A stretch of 64,000 nt of DNA, from NCBI GenBank assembly GCA_039000515.1, contig JBCFYV010009882.1:106410821-106474820 (forward strand), read 5' to 3'. The notes beneath the pieces were generated by a model. The model ran no database searches, was not told the DNA's origin, and saw only the letters and a list, made by a program, of their open reading frames with translations. The position numbers were made by a program, and so were the translations under genes. This stretch comes from Timema cristinae. Lineage: Eukaryota; Arthropoda; Insecta; Phasmatodea; Timematidae. This document shows positions 47,976 to 59,345 of this stretch, in pieces (within the stretch, counting starts at the first letter, position 1; each line of letters starts with the position of its first letter).

Positions 47976-49345
47976 CTCTCTGGCATAAACTGGGAGGAAC
48001 TTTGCCTAAAATATTTTTGTTAGGGGCTCTGGTTTGTTACTAATATCCTTGTCAAATTTCAAGCTTTGCTAGCCCTGGCACAAACTACCAGTCACATTGA
48101 TTATCTGTAAACAAGTTTACAATAGTAGAAAAATACTTAAATAATGAGTTAATGTCCTCCAATTTTAACTAAACCCGGTATACAAGTAGTATTTTCAGGA
48201 AAAATGCGAAAAATAAAACCAACCTATTTTATCCAACCTTAACCAATCAAGGCATTCTAGTTACATATTAAGCCTTTAGTAAATCATAATTATTTTAAAA
48301 TTATAATATTGTAAATAAAAAATCACACGAACGACCTAAGTCTAACCGAAACAAAATTATTTCAAAAAATAGATTTGCTTTATTCAGTTTCAAAAAATAC
48401 ACATAAAAAAAATGGTCCCTTGCTCTAGTTATTTTGAAAATATACATTTAAGAACTAATAAGATACCCTCGCTTAGATCGGCACAGAAGATATAAAGGTT
48501 TAAATTGTGGTTATACCACACTCGTAAGTAATAGAAATTGGTTTATTATGTGAGAAACTATTCCAAATTATTCATGCAGTGGTATTTTTGATAAAAATAC
48601 ATTTGATCCTTATGATAATACAGATTTCCAGTAGTACAATGTCTCAATTTTATCCTTAAGCCTAAAAGGTGAAATATTTCATTAGATTATCTAGAAAAAA
48701 GTAAATAAAATATATTTGTATGAACTATTTAGAAAACAAGACAATATAAATTAAAATGACCCTCTCAGTTACAAATGTAAGAAAATTTAAGTAAAAATAG
48801 TTCTGCTTTATATAGTAAAATTCAATTTTGAATATATCACTTAATAAAGTCATTATAAGCAAAATAGTTTGAGGCTGAAAATGTGATGGTTTTCATTGTA
48901 TAATTTAATTAGTATGATTAGTAAATGTTTAACAAAGTCTTCTTTCTAGATAATATAAATACCTTTTCATAGGTGAAAACTGATTTCAAATCCATAGAAA
49001 GGTTTTGTCACAATCTTTTATTTAGTATTACCATGTTTTGATGGGCAAACAAGTGTTGACCAGCCTCTTAACAATGTGCACACATAACATAGCTAAATCC
49101 TCAATGGCATATTGTCCTTATATATACTATCACTTTCATTTAAAATGAATTGAAAGGAAATTGAAATATTTATCCCATATCATCCATTCATATATTAATA
49201 TAAAAACTAAACATTTATGTTGTGAGATGCAAATAAAACTACTAAAACACCTTGACATGCACGCGTGCACACACAGGCATAGACATAGTATAGGAGTAGT
49301 TACTTTAAGTATCAAAAGGGCTCATTTCATCTTGGGGGCATATTA
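47976..49345. other. Intergenic, nothing recognised
   Basis: AT-rich stretch. No inverted ends, tRNA-like boxes or protein remnants detected by eye. Confidence 0.4.
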
Positions 49346-49350
49346 AGGGT

Positions 49351-49479
49351 TGTATTTTATTTAGTGTCTGTTAGTTGTTTCATTTGGGTTCCAAGTGTAG
49401 AGAAGATTTATTTCCTGATTACTTATAACATTCTCTACACTTGCAACCAAAATGAAACGGCTAGCAAAATAAAAATACA
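49351..49479. mobile_element. Short MITE-like inverted repeat, about 129 bp
   Basis: TGTATTTTATTTAGTGTCTGTTAGTTGTTTCATTTGGGTTCCAAGTGTAGAGAA is mirrored by TTCTCTACACTTGCAACCAAAATGAAACGGCTAGCAAAATAAAAATACA. Arms are about 50 bp with a loop of about 30 bp. GCATATT follows the right end and also occurs 6 bp before the left end, a possible but imperfectly placed target duplication. Confidence 0.8.
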
Positions 49480-49629
49480 GCATATTGTGTTCTACGCACT
49501 TAATATGAAATAAGCGAGGAAAATTTTATTTTTACTACAGAGTTAAAAATAGTTTAAACATCCAAGACATATGATTGGTCTCAATTGAGACACATGAACC
49601 ATTCTTAAAAATTTCTTGTTTCAAGGTCA

Positions 49630-50075
49630 ATCAAGGCCACAGAAACTGGAGTTAAGAATTGGTTGATTAACACAGGTTTTGAAAAAAATAGTGACAATTT
49701 TGCATAGATCTTGTCAATTTTAAACTCTTTGTGTAGCTTGAATACCATGTCTTCAACTTTGAACGTTACCTCAGACCTTCCTTGGTTGTAATGTATTGTC
49801 AGGGCAGAGTGAGCCTTTTCTAAATATTCTAAGGCTTCTGATGTTAGATAAGGGGGTTGGACGGTTAGAAATTATCGGAGCATCAAGGGGTGTTGTATCT
49901 CTCTTCATAAAACTAAGCTATCTGGAGTTCACTTTACAGCTTCATGGATCGCAGGATACAAAGTAAGAGCAATTGTCCCGGAGGTTGTGTTGATGTTCAG
50001 AAAATATGGCCAGTACAACTCGCAAATTCTTCTTCACATATTCTGCATATGAGCTAAGGGGATAAGGGGGGTGTG
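49630..50075 (-). pseudogene. Gypsy-type integrase C-terminal remnant
   Basis: On the - strand, near 50050 down to 50010, Y-A-E-Y-V-K-K-N-L-R-V-V-L-A fits the end of the integrase core. Further down come A-L-E-Y-L-E-K-A-H-S-A-L (about 49835-49800), then H-Y-N-Q-G-R-S-E-V-T-F-K-V-E-D-M-V (about 49795-49745), the usual region after the core. Several stops and shifts. No LTRs recognised. Confidence 0.5.
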
Positions 50076-50799
50076 AAACGTGTGCCTCATACCTGCTACA
50101 AAAACACACGATTGAAAACAATCAAAAAGTATGGTTTCTAAAAAAAAAAATCACTTCTGAGGACAACTTGTAAAGTGGCCAAGGTTTTAGACCCTTAGCT
50201 CTTAATCTTTTCATTATAATAATATATATTATATTAGTTTACCATTGTTTATTTTGTTAAGTTACCATTTTTAAAAGAACACCTAAATAAATTATTTATA
50301 TAAGAGGCTTGGCTTGCAAGTGCTCAGTATTTATAATATTCAAAGACTAATAAACAGTATTTTACAAAATTCCCCCCCCCCCCCTTAAGTTTATTAGAAA
50401 TTATATTAACACTATCAAGATACTGAGAATGCCATACTTAGTTTACAATGTTTTCCATTCAGTTAGGCTATAAGAGTCCTGGACCGCTTCTGGATGAAAG
50501 TACACGGAACCTAACTCACTTCCCGCTCTGACGAGTCTCAGCGCACGACTGAATAAACTGGCAGTGCTAAAATTGCTCGTGACACATAACGGGAAATCTT
50601 ATCCTGTCAAACTATTAAGATACACCAATTAGCAAATAGAGGGGTTTTCCATTCAAAGTTTAATAGGAAGACCATTCTAAATGGATCTAAATGTGTTCAG
50701 GACTTCAAATTTCAACTTCTCTGTCATAGGCAAAACAATTTAATAACGCTAGAAGATTAGGTAGTGTGTCCAGTGCTGCAGGTAAGTTATTTGTGATTA

Positions 50800-52507
50800 G
50801 GTTCAGATTCAAGGATGGGGGACCAAAGGGCTATAGACTCCCCCCTTGATTTATTTAAAAAATATGAATTGATGGATTGAAGGGTGCTATACTCCTCTGC
50901 AGACATACATTTGATGTATTTGAACGAAACATCACCCATCAAGAATATGATGGACATCATTATTGCACTATCAACATCTTTCTCTGCATCTGCTAAACAT
51001 GTAACATCACTTCAAAATATAATTTATGACGCTGACATGCTTTCTTTGCCTAAAAAAGACCAAACTAAAGGTATTGTGTCCTACCGTCTGGGAGTCATGA
51101 TAGTGTGATAACATTTAAGGAACTAAATCCTTTCATTGTTACTGATCTTAAGGCCCTAGAACATGAACGTGACTCAGAAACAGCAACCAAATAAGTGAGT
51201 TTTAGTTAAGCTGTAAAATGCAGTGATTTCATTGTTGCAATGGAATCAGTTGCTCACTATTTTTTGTTCACATTGCAATTAATCATACAACTTCAAAGTC
51301 CAAAACAAGACCTCTCAAGTGCTTTTTCTTAATGTGTTGGATATTTTCCAAGGCATAAGAAATGATATTGGCAATATATTTTTCTTCGTTTTGACAATGC
51401 TAAGAAATGTGCTGATGTCATGGGAGAAGAAATCAAGGTCCCAAGAACAAGTGGAGTCTACAGAGCAAATCTTCCTTTCGACACAACAGATTCATAGCAT
51501 TGGTTTAAAATAACCTTTCATCCCATTTCTTAGCCATTTAATTTATGAATTGAAACATAGATTTAATGATAAAGTTCTTCAAATAATGCCACTTAAGGGA
51601 CTTTCCATTCAACTGCATAAAGTACAATGTGGACGAGATTCTAAAGGCAGCATTAGTGTATAAAGATGACATATTGGCCAACTCTGAGGTGTAATTGAGT
51701 GCAAATGTGATTCTCTGGCCACATAAATGGAAGACACTTCAATCAGTCGGGTATTATACCAGAAAATGCTGTTCAGGCACTTCAGAATTTGACAAGGCTA
51801 TTTTCCCGAATTTGAGGATTATCCTGCAAATCTATGCCACACTACCAGTGTCTACAGCTTCTGCAGAGCGAAGTTTCTCTACTTTGAGAAGATTGAAGAC
51901 ATATTTGTGGTCATTAATGAACGAAGAGAGGCTCAACAGGCTATCTCTTGCAAAAACATAAAGAAAGGCCATCCAACTTCGCAGAGGTTATACATGTGTT
52001 TGTAAAAATGAAACCACGGCAAATGAAGCTACAAGATTATTCTATTTGTATGACCAGACCATTTAATTACTTACTTTAATAAATATTGACAGTTGCAGAT
52101 TTAGCAATAAGCAGTGATAAATATATTAACCCTCGTGGGTAATAAACTGCGTGTTATTTATTATTGATTTTCTTTTCTTTTTATTAAAAAAATATAGTCA
52201 CTTGAATTAAGTATCTCCATTTTTGACATTCCATTTTAATATTATAAAAATTATAATCACAAAGAAAATATAAGCGACAGTGGCTATTTCTGGAAATTAA
52301 AGCTGGCAATCAAAGCCAAGGTAACAGATATTTGTAACAAATGTAAGTGTAGGCAGCAACTATTAGGTACAAAATATACTTAAATAGCCCAATTTTGAAC
52401 CCTAAAATTTAAATTTGTACCTGTGGGCCCATCCACGGCTTTATTGATTCGTAAAATATATATTTTGTGGTGTAGCCCCCCTTGACATAATCCTGGATAC
52501 ACCACTG
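50800..52507 (+). pseudogene. hAT transposon of the ZMYM1-like lineage, degenerate
   Basis: The right terminus is CATAATCCTGGATACACCACTG (ends 52507), whose inverse CAGTGGTGTATCCAGG is typical of this hAT lineage. The left terminus near 50800-50850 (GATTCAAGGATGGGGGACC ... AGACTCCCCCCTTGATTTATT) is decayed. Coding remnants: 50884-51108 (early transposase region), 51319-51513, and 51695-51961 with L-P-V-S-T-A-S-A-E-R-S-F-S-T-L-R-R-L-K-T, the hAT C-terminal dimerisation domain. Numerous stops. Confidence 0.75.
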
Positions 52508-52695
52508 TTTGGGATCCCTGTATTAAAGCAGGACCTCAAGTTGGTGTATCATTGGTGAAATGTGGGTTTCCCCTTCCACCATGATGAATTTACGACCCAG
52601 GGGCTGTGTGTTATGTTTGTTTTAGATTTAAGATCGTTTTATAAGTTGTTTGGTGATCTAATAGCCAATTCAGAAAGTGTATAATCTGTTCAGCA

Positions 52696-52791
52696 TAGGA
52701 ATTATTTTCTGAAAGGCCTTTTTCCCTACCAGAAATCTATTATATAGTAGGATATTGGTTGGAAAAAAGACCTTTCAGAGAATAATTCCTA
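52696..52791. repeat. Short inverted repeat
   Basis: TAGGAATTATTTTCTGAAAGGCCTTTTTCC (52696-52725) is the inverse of GGAAAAAAGACCTTTCAGAGAATAATTCCTA (52761-52791), separated by 35 bp. Flanking GTGTATAATCTG and GGAGTATACGTTATATACC extend it loosely. MITE-like. Confidence 0.8.
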
Positions 52792-53024
52792 CCGTGAATG
52801 GAGTATACGTTATATACCACAATTAATAACTTGTTTATTATTTTTATCTTCACTTTTAATGCAAAGGTTATTTAATGGCTAAATCTAGATGGTGTGAATC
52901 AAGGAGGTAATGTTGGGGATATTCACCCATATAATGATGGGAGGGAGAGGAGATAAAATCTCTTATAAAAACAACCTCAATGCATCCTTCTGAAAGTCAA
53001 ACTTCGACCCGTTTGTCAAAGGCA

Positions 53025-53125
53025 ATTTTAAGTGCTTGCTGATGATGGGGGGGATTTGTGTTTGATCTTGGTCGGGTGTCCTAAATGGTTTTCACTCTCC
53101 TTCCATGCTTATGCGGGTATTAAAA
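53025..53125 (+). repeat. SINE family B fragment
   Basis: TGCTTGCTGATGATGGGGGGGATTTGTGTTTGATCTTGGTCGGGTG, then CCTAAATGGTTTTCACTCTCCTTCCATGCTTATGCGGG. Its 3' side runs straight into the target of the next SINE. Confidence 0.65.
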
Positions 53126-53128
53126 CAT

Positions 53129-53437
53129 TATTTACACCATTGGTGACCTGGTGGTCTAGGGGTAAGGTGTCAGACTTCTGTGCTGGCGGCCGGGGTTCAA
53201 TCCTCGGTCCCGGCAAAGATTTATCTGATTACCAAACCCTTCCTTCACCTCTGACAAGACATCTTGTGAATGTGGGGAATGCCAGGCCTCCACCATGGTT
53301 CGGATTCCACGTTAAACTGTAGGTCCTTCATTTCATCTCACAATCATCCTAACATTACACATTAGCGTAAGTGCATATAACCCGAATGGGTAGTAAGACG
53401 CGGTGCTGACAATAGTAATAATAATATTTACACCATT
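53129..53437 (+). mobile_element. SINE family A, full length, with perfect 13-bp target-site duplication
   Basis: TATTTACACCATT at 53129-53141 is repeated exactly at 53425-53437. The SINE between is nearly identical to the one at 24144 (only a handful of differences by eye). Head GGTGACCTGGTGGTCTAGGGGTAAGG, box B GGTTCAATCC, and tail GCATATAACCCGAATGGGTAGTAAGACGCGGTGCTGACAATAGTAATAATAA. The open frame across it is an artefact. Confidence 0.96.
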
Positions 53438-53952
53438 ATATTATATAGAGAATTTAATCAATTAAATTAAAACATACCCAAATTAAATGACAGTAATTAC
53501 TTTCATTTTAACAGTAATTTTTATACAAATAATGTGTAAGTGGTTAGATTAGGTGAGGTCGGGTCAAGATCAGGCTCAAGACCAGAGCTTAAGCCAAAGC
53601 CAAACCCCATGTACAAGCCTATGTCTTAGAATGTGTCCTAACCAGGGAGTCAAACAAAAACAGGAACAGGGACTAGAACCAATAACCAAAATTAACATTT
53701 ATTTTTGTGGAACCGAAACCCTAAAACACTATTCTGAAGAACCAGAATTGGAGCCGTGAAATATAATTTTAGGTTCTTAAAGGTTTCTAGTTTTACAAAA
53801 TTGTATCTAATTTCGACATGTTGCACACATTTTTTCTTTCTTTCCTAAGCCTAGTTTAATTTTGAAATGTTGTTTTTCCCCCTTTCTCAGTAAGTTCTGA
53901 AAGGGCTTTATTAATTTTAATTTACTACTTTCTTTGAAACCTCTTTTCTAAG

Positions 53953-56237
53953 GGGATTAGCAGGGCCCGGATTTTTATAACATGTCATCTTTTTTTTTTA
54001 TCCATCAGACACAATGTTCATTTGTACATAAGCTTTGTTCATGATCCCCTGGTTGTGGTAATTAATTTTTCATAGGTAATTATTTTGTCATTTTAGATTT
54101 TTATGTTTTTTTAATGTCATTTTTAAGCATTTTTTAAAAGAAAATTTAAAATTGTTTGAAAATGTCTTTAAAAAGGTTATAGGATATATGAATTATCGGT
54201 GCTTTGATAAAACATGAATATTCAAACATCAGACATTTTACCACACACTTGTTGACTGGAGAAGGTAATGTATGTGCCCAAATGAACTTTGTACCCCTTT
54301 ACCTGCATGCTTATAAAATCCACATTCCTGGTGAGACCTTCACTACACCTAAGTTGGAAAGGGTTGGGGGGGGGGGGGGGGAGAACAATTAAGGGAGTAG
54401 AACACATGATTTTAGCTGTCAAAAGCTTTTAAATGCATAGTTTTCATTTATAAAGTGAAAGTTATATTTATTTGTTTGTAATCATTTTTTGTGTATTTTG
54501 AATGCCTTAAACCAAACCATCTCAAGAGAGTTATTTGAGCCAAATTGATACTGAATTGAGAGAGGATTTTTTTTTCTACAGATAGTGAAATACTTTTATG
54601 TAAAATATATTCAGTGAAATTGGCTGCCAATAGATAAAATATTTACCATTCAAAAGCATATCAGTAGCAACAAATGTGTCCATGGTATCCAGAATATCAA
54701 TAAAAAGAAAACCTCAACATTGCAAACATTCCTCTGGAAACTGAGCAACGTAAACTAAAGGATTTCCTGGGACTGTATACGGGTCATTATATTCCAGACG
54801 AGTCCACACTGAGGAAAAACTGGAAATTGACAAACCAGGAGAGATATTTTTGCGCACTACTGAAATTTTGGAGACCGTAAACATTCAACAATATGTAAAC
54901 TCTCAGACATTAATGGTTTTGTTATGGCCAAAAGGTGTACGACATGCTGACGTTCTGCTCTTTGTGACCGATGGGGTGTCATACATTGTTAAAGAAGCCC
55001 AAGCAATTAAATCATTCTAATTGAGAATGATACAGTGACTTGCCTAGCTCAAACTTTTCATAGAGTGCATAGTGGAGGAAGTGAGGGATAACTTTCCCAA
55101 GTTGACACCCTAGTGTCTCTCTTTCTCTCTCACTCACACACACACACAGAAGGTATTTGTCAAAGCTCCATCGCGTATGCAAATCTTCAACTCACTAGTT
55201 CCCAATGTTTTCTTGCCATTGCAGCCTATTTATCGTTCAGTGGGGCACTTGGATCGATGCATGTGTATATTATTGTTACAGTTTTCAAACTGTAAAGTTT
55301 ATAGTCGATTCTCTTGAAACACAAAGTGTGAGGGCCATTAAGGCTTCTCAAGAATTGTTTCAGACAGTGAAAGGAAAGGAAAACTGGCATACACAGAAGC
55401 AAATTTCAGCTCTTTGTCATCAACCAAAATACACATTTTCAGGAGAGAGGTATGAGTCTCGAAAACATAGTTTTGGTCAAAACTGTAGGTGAATTGGAAG
55501 ATGTGCAGAGTGATATTGGAGAGCTAGTATCAAACAAACTTAAATGTATTCTTGAAAGAAACTCGGACTACAAAATGTTTTGCCCCATCTCTCGAGTGTT
55601 TACAGGAAAATATTTTTGCACTGCTGACACCGAAGAACTAACATCTAGTGATTTAGTGTACTTAAGGTTTGTTCTCATCGCTTCTTTAAAAGTAGTAAGG
55701 AGTGTTTCAAATTATAAGCACATGCTGGCTGACAATAGACGTCCATTTTCCCTCCAGAGAGTGCACATGTTCAGTCATCTACTGCAATGCAGAATGAAGT
55801 AAGAATTTAAAACTTTTATTCATTCCTATAGAAATATAATTTCTCAAAGAATTTCACATAGGATGATAAATAGCATGACTAACAATAATAATTTGTTTGG
55901 ATCAGAATTGTTGCTCCTCAAATTATGAAACATGCTAGTAATCCAGCAAACAATGATTTAAGTTTGTGAAGAGGATTTGATTAAGTGTAAGGAAGGAAAA
56001 AGACATTTAAAATGTGTGTACCAAGTTTATTATTGTTTATATATTAATAATTTTATATGTAATTTTTAAATGGTTAAGTAAATTTTATAAAATATTTTCA
56101 GTTTATTTCATATTAAATGTTATGTGTATAATGTAAATCCTAACTCTTGTAATAAATACATATGGAATTTCGTTCAAATATTTTAGGTCATTTTTTGGCA
56201 ATTTTTAGGTCGTCAAAATCCGGGCCCTGGTGATTAG
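53953..56237 (+). mobile_element. Full-length hAT transposon with terminal inverted repeats and 8-bp target duplication
   Basis: The element is 53961-56229. It starts CAGGGCCCGGATTTTTAT and ends AAAATCCGGGCCCTG (exact inverse for 15 bp). Flanks are GGGATTAG (53953-53960) and GTGATTAG (56230-56237), 7 of 8 identical. Length 2269 bp. The interior carries the decayed transposase at about 54710-55810. Size, CAGGG ends and 8-bp duplication identify hAT. Confidence 0.95.
54710..55810 (+). pseudogene. hAT transposase, CGGBP1-like lineage, degenerate
   Basis: Blocks in changing frames: L-K-D-F-L-G-L-Y-T-G-H-Y-I-P-D-E-S-T-L-R (about 54755-54810), V-R/Y-D-M-L-T then D-G-V-S-Y-I-V-K-E-A-Q (about 54970-55000), then K-A-P-S-R-M-Q-I-F-N-S-L (about 55160-55200). 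After that come R/Q-W-G-T-W-I-D-A-C-V-Y-Y-C and T-V-K-F-I-V-D-S-L (about 55240-55310). The last and longest open part (55452-55802) has E-L-V-S-N-K-L-K-C-I-L-E-R-N and ends with E-L-T-S-S-D-L-V-Y then a decayed R-S-x-S-N-Y-K-H-M-L-A-D-N-R-R, the dimerisation region. A (CT)n(CA)n tract has grown inside it near 55110-55150. Confidence 0.8.
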
Positions 56238-56304
56238 AAAAAAAGGTTAATGAGCCCTTAGCAATACACACTAATGAGTTTAGATCCCAGGGGAATGTCA
56301 TGAC

Positions 56305-56570
56305 CAGGGCTCATATTTTTATGACATGTTATATATATATTTTTTGATCCATCAAAGACAATGTTCATTTGTACATAAACTCTGCTCATGATTGCCTGGT
56401 TATAGAAATGCATATTTTAAAGGTCGTTTTTTGCAATTTTAGAATTTTAGGTATTTTTTCTTGATTTTTTTTGTTTAATGTCATTTTTAAGCATTTTTTT
56501 AAAAAGAAAGTTTAAACTTGTTTGAAAATGACTTTAAAAATGTTTAAGGGTATATGGTTATGACTGTCAC
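56305..56570 (+). repeat. Orphan 5' end of a second hAT copy
   Basis: CAGGGCTCATATTTTTATGACATGTTATATAT, then GACAATGTTCATTTGTACATAAACTCTGCTCATGATTGCCTGGTTATAG, and TGTCATTTTTAAGCATTTTTTTAAAAAGAAAGTTTAAACTTGTTTGAAAATG repeat the first 235 bp of the element at 53961 in the same orientation. It begins only 75 bp after that element ends and has no recognised 3' half. Confidence 0.88.
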
Positions 56571-56711
56571 ATTGTTCTCTGTTTTCTCACTTTAATGTTT
56601 AGGTTAAAGGTTTAAGAAGATGTGTTTAGCTTTGATAGACAGCAGATAATATCACATTCCTCAGAAGTGAAATACAGAAATTAAGAAATCATCTCTTTTG
56701 GACATGCAGTC

Positions 56712-57521
56712 TAAAGCACCCCCTACACTTACAGTTTCACTGTACGGTGACTCCTGTCTGACCTGACAAGTGAAACAGATTGTGGAGGGGAGAAAACCTG
56801 TCGGCCTGTTCAGTTATTTTTAAGACTTGTTGAAAATCAAACAGGTTGATATTTTCATCTGACAGGTCTGGGCCTGTCAGGTGAAACTGATCTTTTAATG
56901 GCATACACAGGTAAGGCCATCAGTTCTTTGTTAACTCTGGAGCACTAAACGTGTATGTCAGCTATTCAATTAGTAATTCAATAATATGTTTTTGTAGTCC
57001 AATATTATATTAAGTGTAGTTAAATTTGTATTTTAATTAATTATCATACAGATGTATAATATAGGGTTTAATATACAACATTTAAATACATTTTTTTCGA
57101 TTTTTTAAATACAATTTAAAGTAGTTTTTTCAATGTTTTACTAAGAAAATGGCAGCTCCAAAAGAGTACAGTAATAAATTAATAATTGTATTTTTGGAGA
57201 TGTTTAAAAATGAAACCTGCCTTTGGAAGGTTAAAAGCAAAGAATATTAAGATCGGGCATGGAAAGCGGCAGCGTACAACAGATTAGCATAAATGCTGAA
57301 GACTGTAGATTCGGGGGTGAATTGAGATACAGTGAAATAGAAAATAAATAATCTGCGTAGCAATTTTAGGAAAGAATGAAATAAAGTTACTTGAACAAGA
57401 TCAGAATAGAACTATGATATTATGACAGGTAAACCTAAATAGTGTAGGGGCAGAAGACCTGTCAGGTAAGACCGGACAGGCGCCACTGTACGGTGAACCT
57501 ATACGTGTAGGGCTGGTTTAA
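56712..57521 (+). mobile_element. PIF/Harbinger-like element with TAA target duplication and a MADF relic
   Basis: TAA at 56712-56714 and 57519-57521 brackets 56715-57518 (804 bp). The ends are inverted: left CCCTACACTTACAGTTTCACTGTACGGTGACTCCTGTC; right, read inversely, CCCTACACGTATAGGTTCACCGTACAGTGGCGCCTGTC. Subterminal words ACCTGACA/TGTCAGGT occur repeatedly near both ends. A 3-bp TWA duplication plus a MADF/Myb-like gene is the pattern of PIF/Harbinger. No DDE transposase is present. Confidence 0.82.
57149..57325 (+). pseudogene. MADF-domain relic inside the Harbinger-like element
   Basis: From ATG 57149 in one frame: M-A-A-P-K-E-Y-S-N-K, then F-L-E-M-F-K-N-E-T-C-L-W-K-V-K-S, stop, D-R-A-W-K-A-A-A-Y-N-R-L-A, stop. 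The L-W-x-x-x-S-x-x-Y-x-x-[RK]-x-x-x-x-x-A-[WY] spacing is that of MADF (Myb/SANT-like) DNA-binding domains that accompany Harbinger transposases. Both stops replace residues expected to be Lys or Glu by single-base change. Confidence 0.72.
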
Positions 57522-57944
57522 GCTTATTATACTTAGTACTTCATGGAAGTGAAAACTGATAATCTGGTGGTTGGTTGAACAGCTTATAATAGCGGCTAGG
57601 AGATGGAGGGTGCTAAAATGCAAATTTAAAATTCTTTTATTCAATTTTAAATTAGGAAGAGGCTAAGTGTATGTGTTCCTTGTGTACAGTGTGAAGGTGA
57701 TTATTTTTGTTTGTTAGTAAGTGGTTTAAATAATATTATTGGTGGGGTGCGTTAAAGAAAACTCAGTTCGGAAGTTTTTGACTATGAGATTGATGGTGAT
57801 AGATCAAGATACAAATTAGAAGAATGCAGTGCAAAACTTTTTAAAAAAAATTAAAGAACCAGAACACTATCAGGAACCGAAAACTTTATTGTGGTCTAAC
57901 CGAAACCAGAACCGATAAAAATTTCTGTCAGACTCCCTGGTCCT

Positions 57945-58025
57945 AACACTATGTCCAAGTCTAAGCCTATTTCCAAGCCTAAGCTTATGTCAAAGCCTAT
58001 GTCCAAGCCTAAGCCTATGCCCCTG
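57945..58025 (+). repeat. Degenerate 12-bp tandem repeat
   Basis: Units like CCTATGTCCAAG / CCTAAGCCTATG occur head to tail (ATGTCCAAGTCTAAGCCTATTTCCAAGCCTAAGC ...). Similar words (AAGCCAAAGCC ... AAGCCTATGTC) occur at 53575-53630. Confidence 0.7.
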
Positions 58026-58189
58026 AATTGACAATCCCCCCCTTTATCTGTGGCGAGTTCAGGTACCCAGAAGCCAGAGAGTAAGTCCGATTGTTTCTTC
58101 ACTGGCGCCAGCCGGGTAGGCTTATGAATATTGTATAAGAAACAGGGATTCGAAACTTTTTAAATGGTGTGGAGCAGAGGGGGGGAGGT

Positions 58190-59345
58190 AACCCTTACAG
58201 AGTATTGTACCAATGTGGGGCTCAACGTTCGGTTAGCCAAGGTGTATATAATCATCGTTGTATGTTCGGATTTGGGTAGTTTTATCAGGGCCTATTGAAC
58301 TTGCCACGACTAAGGGAATTATGGAGAGAAACAGAAGGAGGCACTCCCATTTTTATAATACAAGGTCAAGGTCACTATCAGAAGGTGCGGCAAGGCCGGT
58401 AGCAATGGACACTTCACAAGGTGTGAACCAGGGTACGGATGAGGAAGTTGCTGGGGGTAGCGTCCTTGAACAGCAGGTCTTAGTAATGTCACTGCAGGGA
58501 GACGCCGTTCTGCAGCAGCAATATTCGGCTTAGAGGGTTTAGCTGTAATATTAAATTGTGTGAGGAGATGACCACTCTACGCACAGCTCAGGAGGGGCTT
58601 GAACAGCAGCGCAGGCAGAGCCCAAGAGCGCAAGGGCGGAGCAACGGAAGGCAAGAACAGTGCTCGGAATAAGCTTGGGGGAAGTTTAAGTGTCCATTCA
58701 AGAAATGGAAATTTCAATTAATTAGAAGTGTGAAGCTTTCTATAATCGTCTGGATGAAGTCTGATCCGTGGTCGATTGACGCCTTGCAATATTTCAACAA
58801 CAAAACCTCGTGTTCCAGGAGCAGGTCAAGGCGGTGCTCGAACTAGTGGCTCCGGCTGAGAAACGTTGCACTCATTTTGCTGCTCAAGTTGGGGCACTGA
58901 AGGAGGAGGTTGAGAAGGAGTCCAAGCACCTACTTACTGAGGCCAAGGCCAGGAGGGACACCCCAATGGTTGAGGTGGCTCACATCCGGGAGGTGGCGCA
59001 GCAGGAGGAAGTGAGGCTCAGTGAGGTAGCCAAGACTAGGCTAGATGCTTCACCGCCACAAACCATTTGGGGGCTGGTAAACGCTCTTGGTACGGGTCTA
59101 GGCTTGCAAATGATGACGACCTGAGTGTCTCATTTTAACAACCACACAGGGGAGAATTCTGTACACCACCTTAAAAGATTGAGTAGCCTGTCGGATGGTA
59201 AGGGTGTTCCTTGAAGAGATAAGTGTTTCAATGCTCCCTGGTTGGAGTGGGTGGCGTCATGCTGGTGGTCCAGCATAGATGAGGTAGACTCGTGGTCTGC
59301 GCTCAAAATATGATTATGTCACTATTGATGCTAGTGGGTACACCT
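58190..59345 (+). pseudogene. Gypsy-type gag remnant fused by deletion to an RNase H stub
   Basis: A GC-rich island. ATG at 58321 opens M-E-R-N-R-R-R-H-S-H-F-Y-N-T-R-S-R-S, broken by stops near 58533. 58810-59124 encodes a coiled-coil, Glu/Lys/Ala-rich stretch as in Gypsy gag. Then (59160-59310) H-L-K-R-L-S-S-L-S-D-G-K-G-V-P and V-D-S-W-S-A-L-K fit the gag core. Immediately after, D-Y-V-T-I-D-A-S-G-Y-T-L-G-V-I-Q-Q (about 59300-59355) looks like the start of a Gypsy RNase H (T-D-A-S-G). This would mean protease and reverse transcriptase are deleted. No LTRs recognised. Confidence 0.6.

Noticed and set aside
49345..49486. GCATATT as target-site duplication for the 129-bp palindrome
   Set aside because: The left copy is separated from the inverted end by six bases, so the match may be chance; only mentioned, not used.
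53032..53322. 96-codon + strand frame
   Set aside because: Crosses a SINE B fragment and a complete SINE A copy; artefact.
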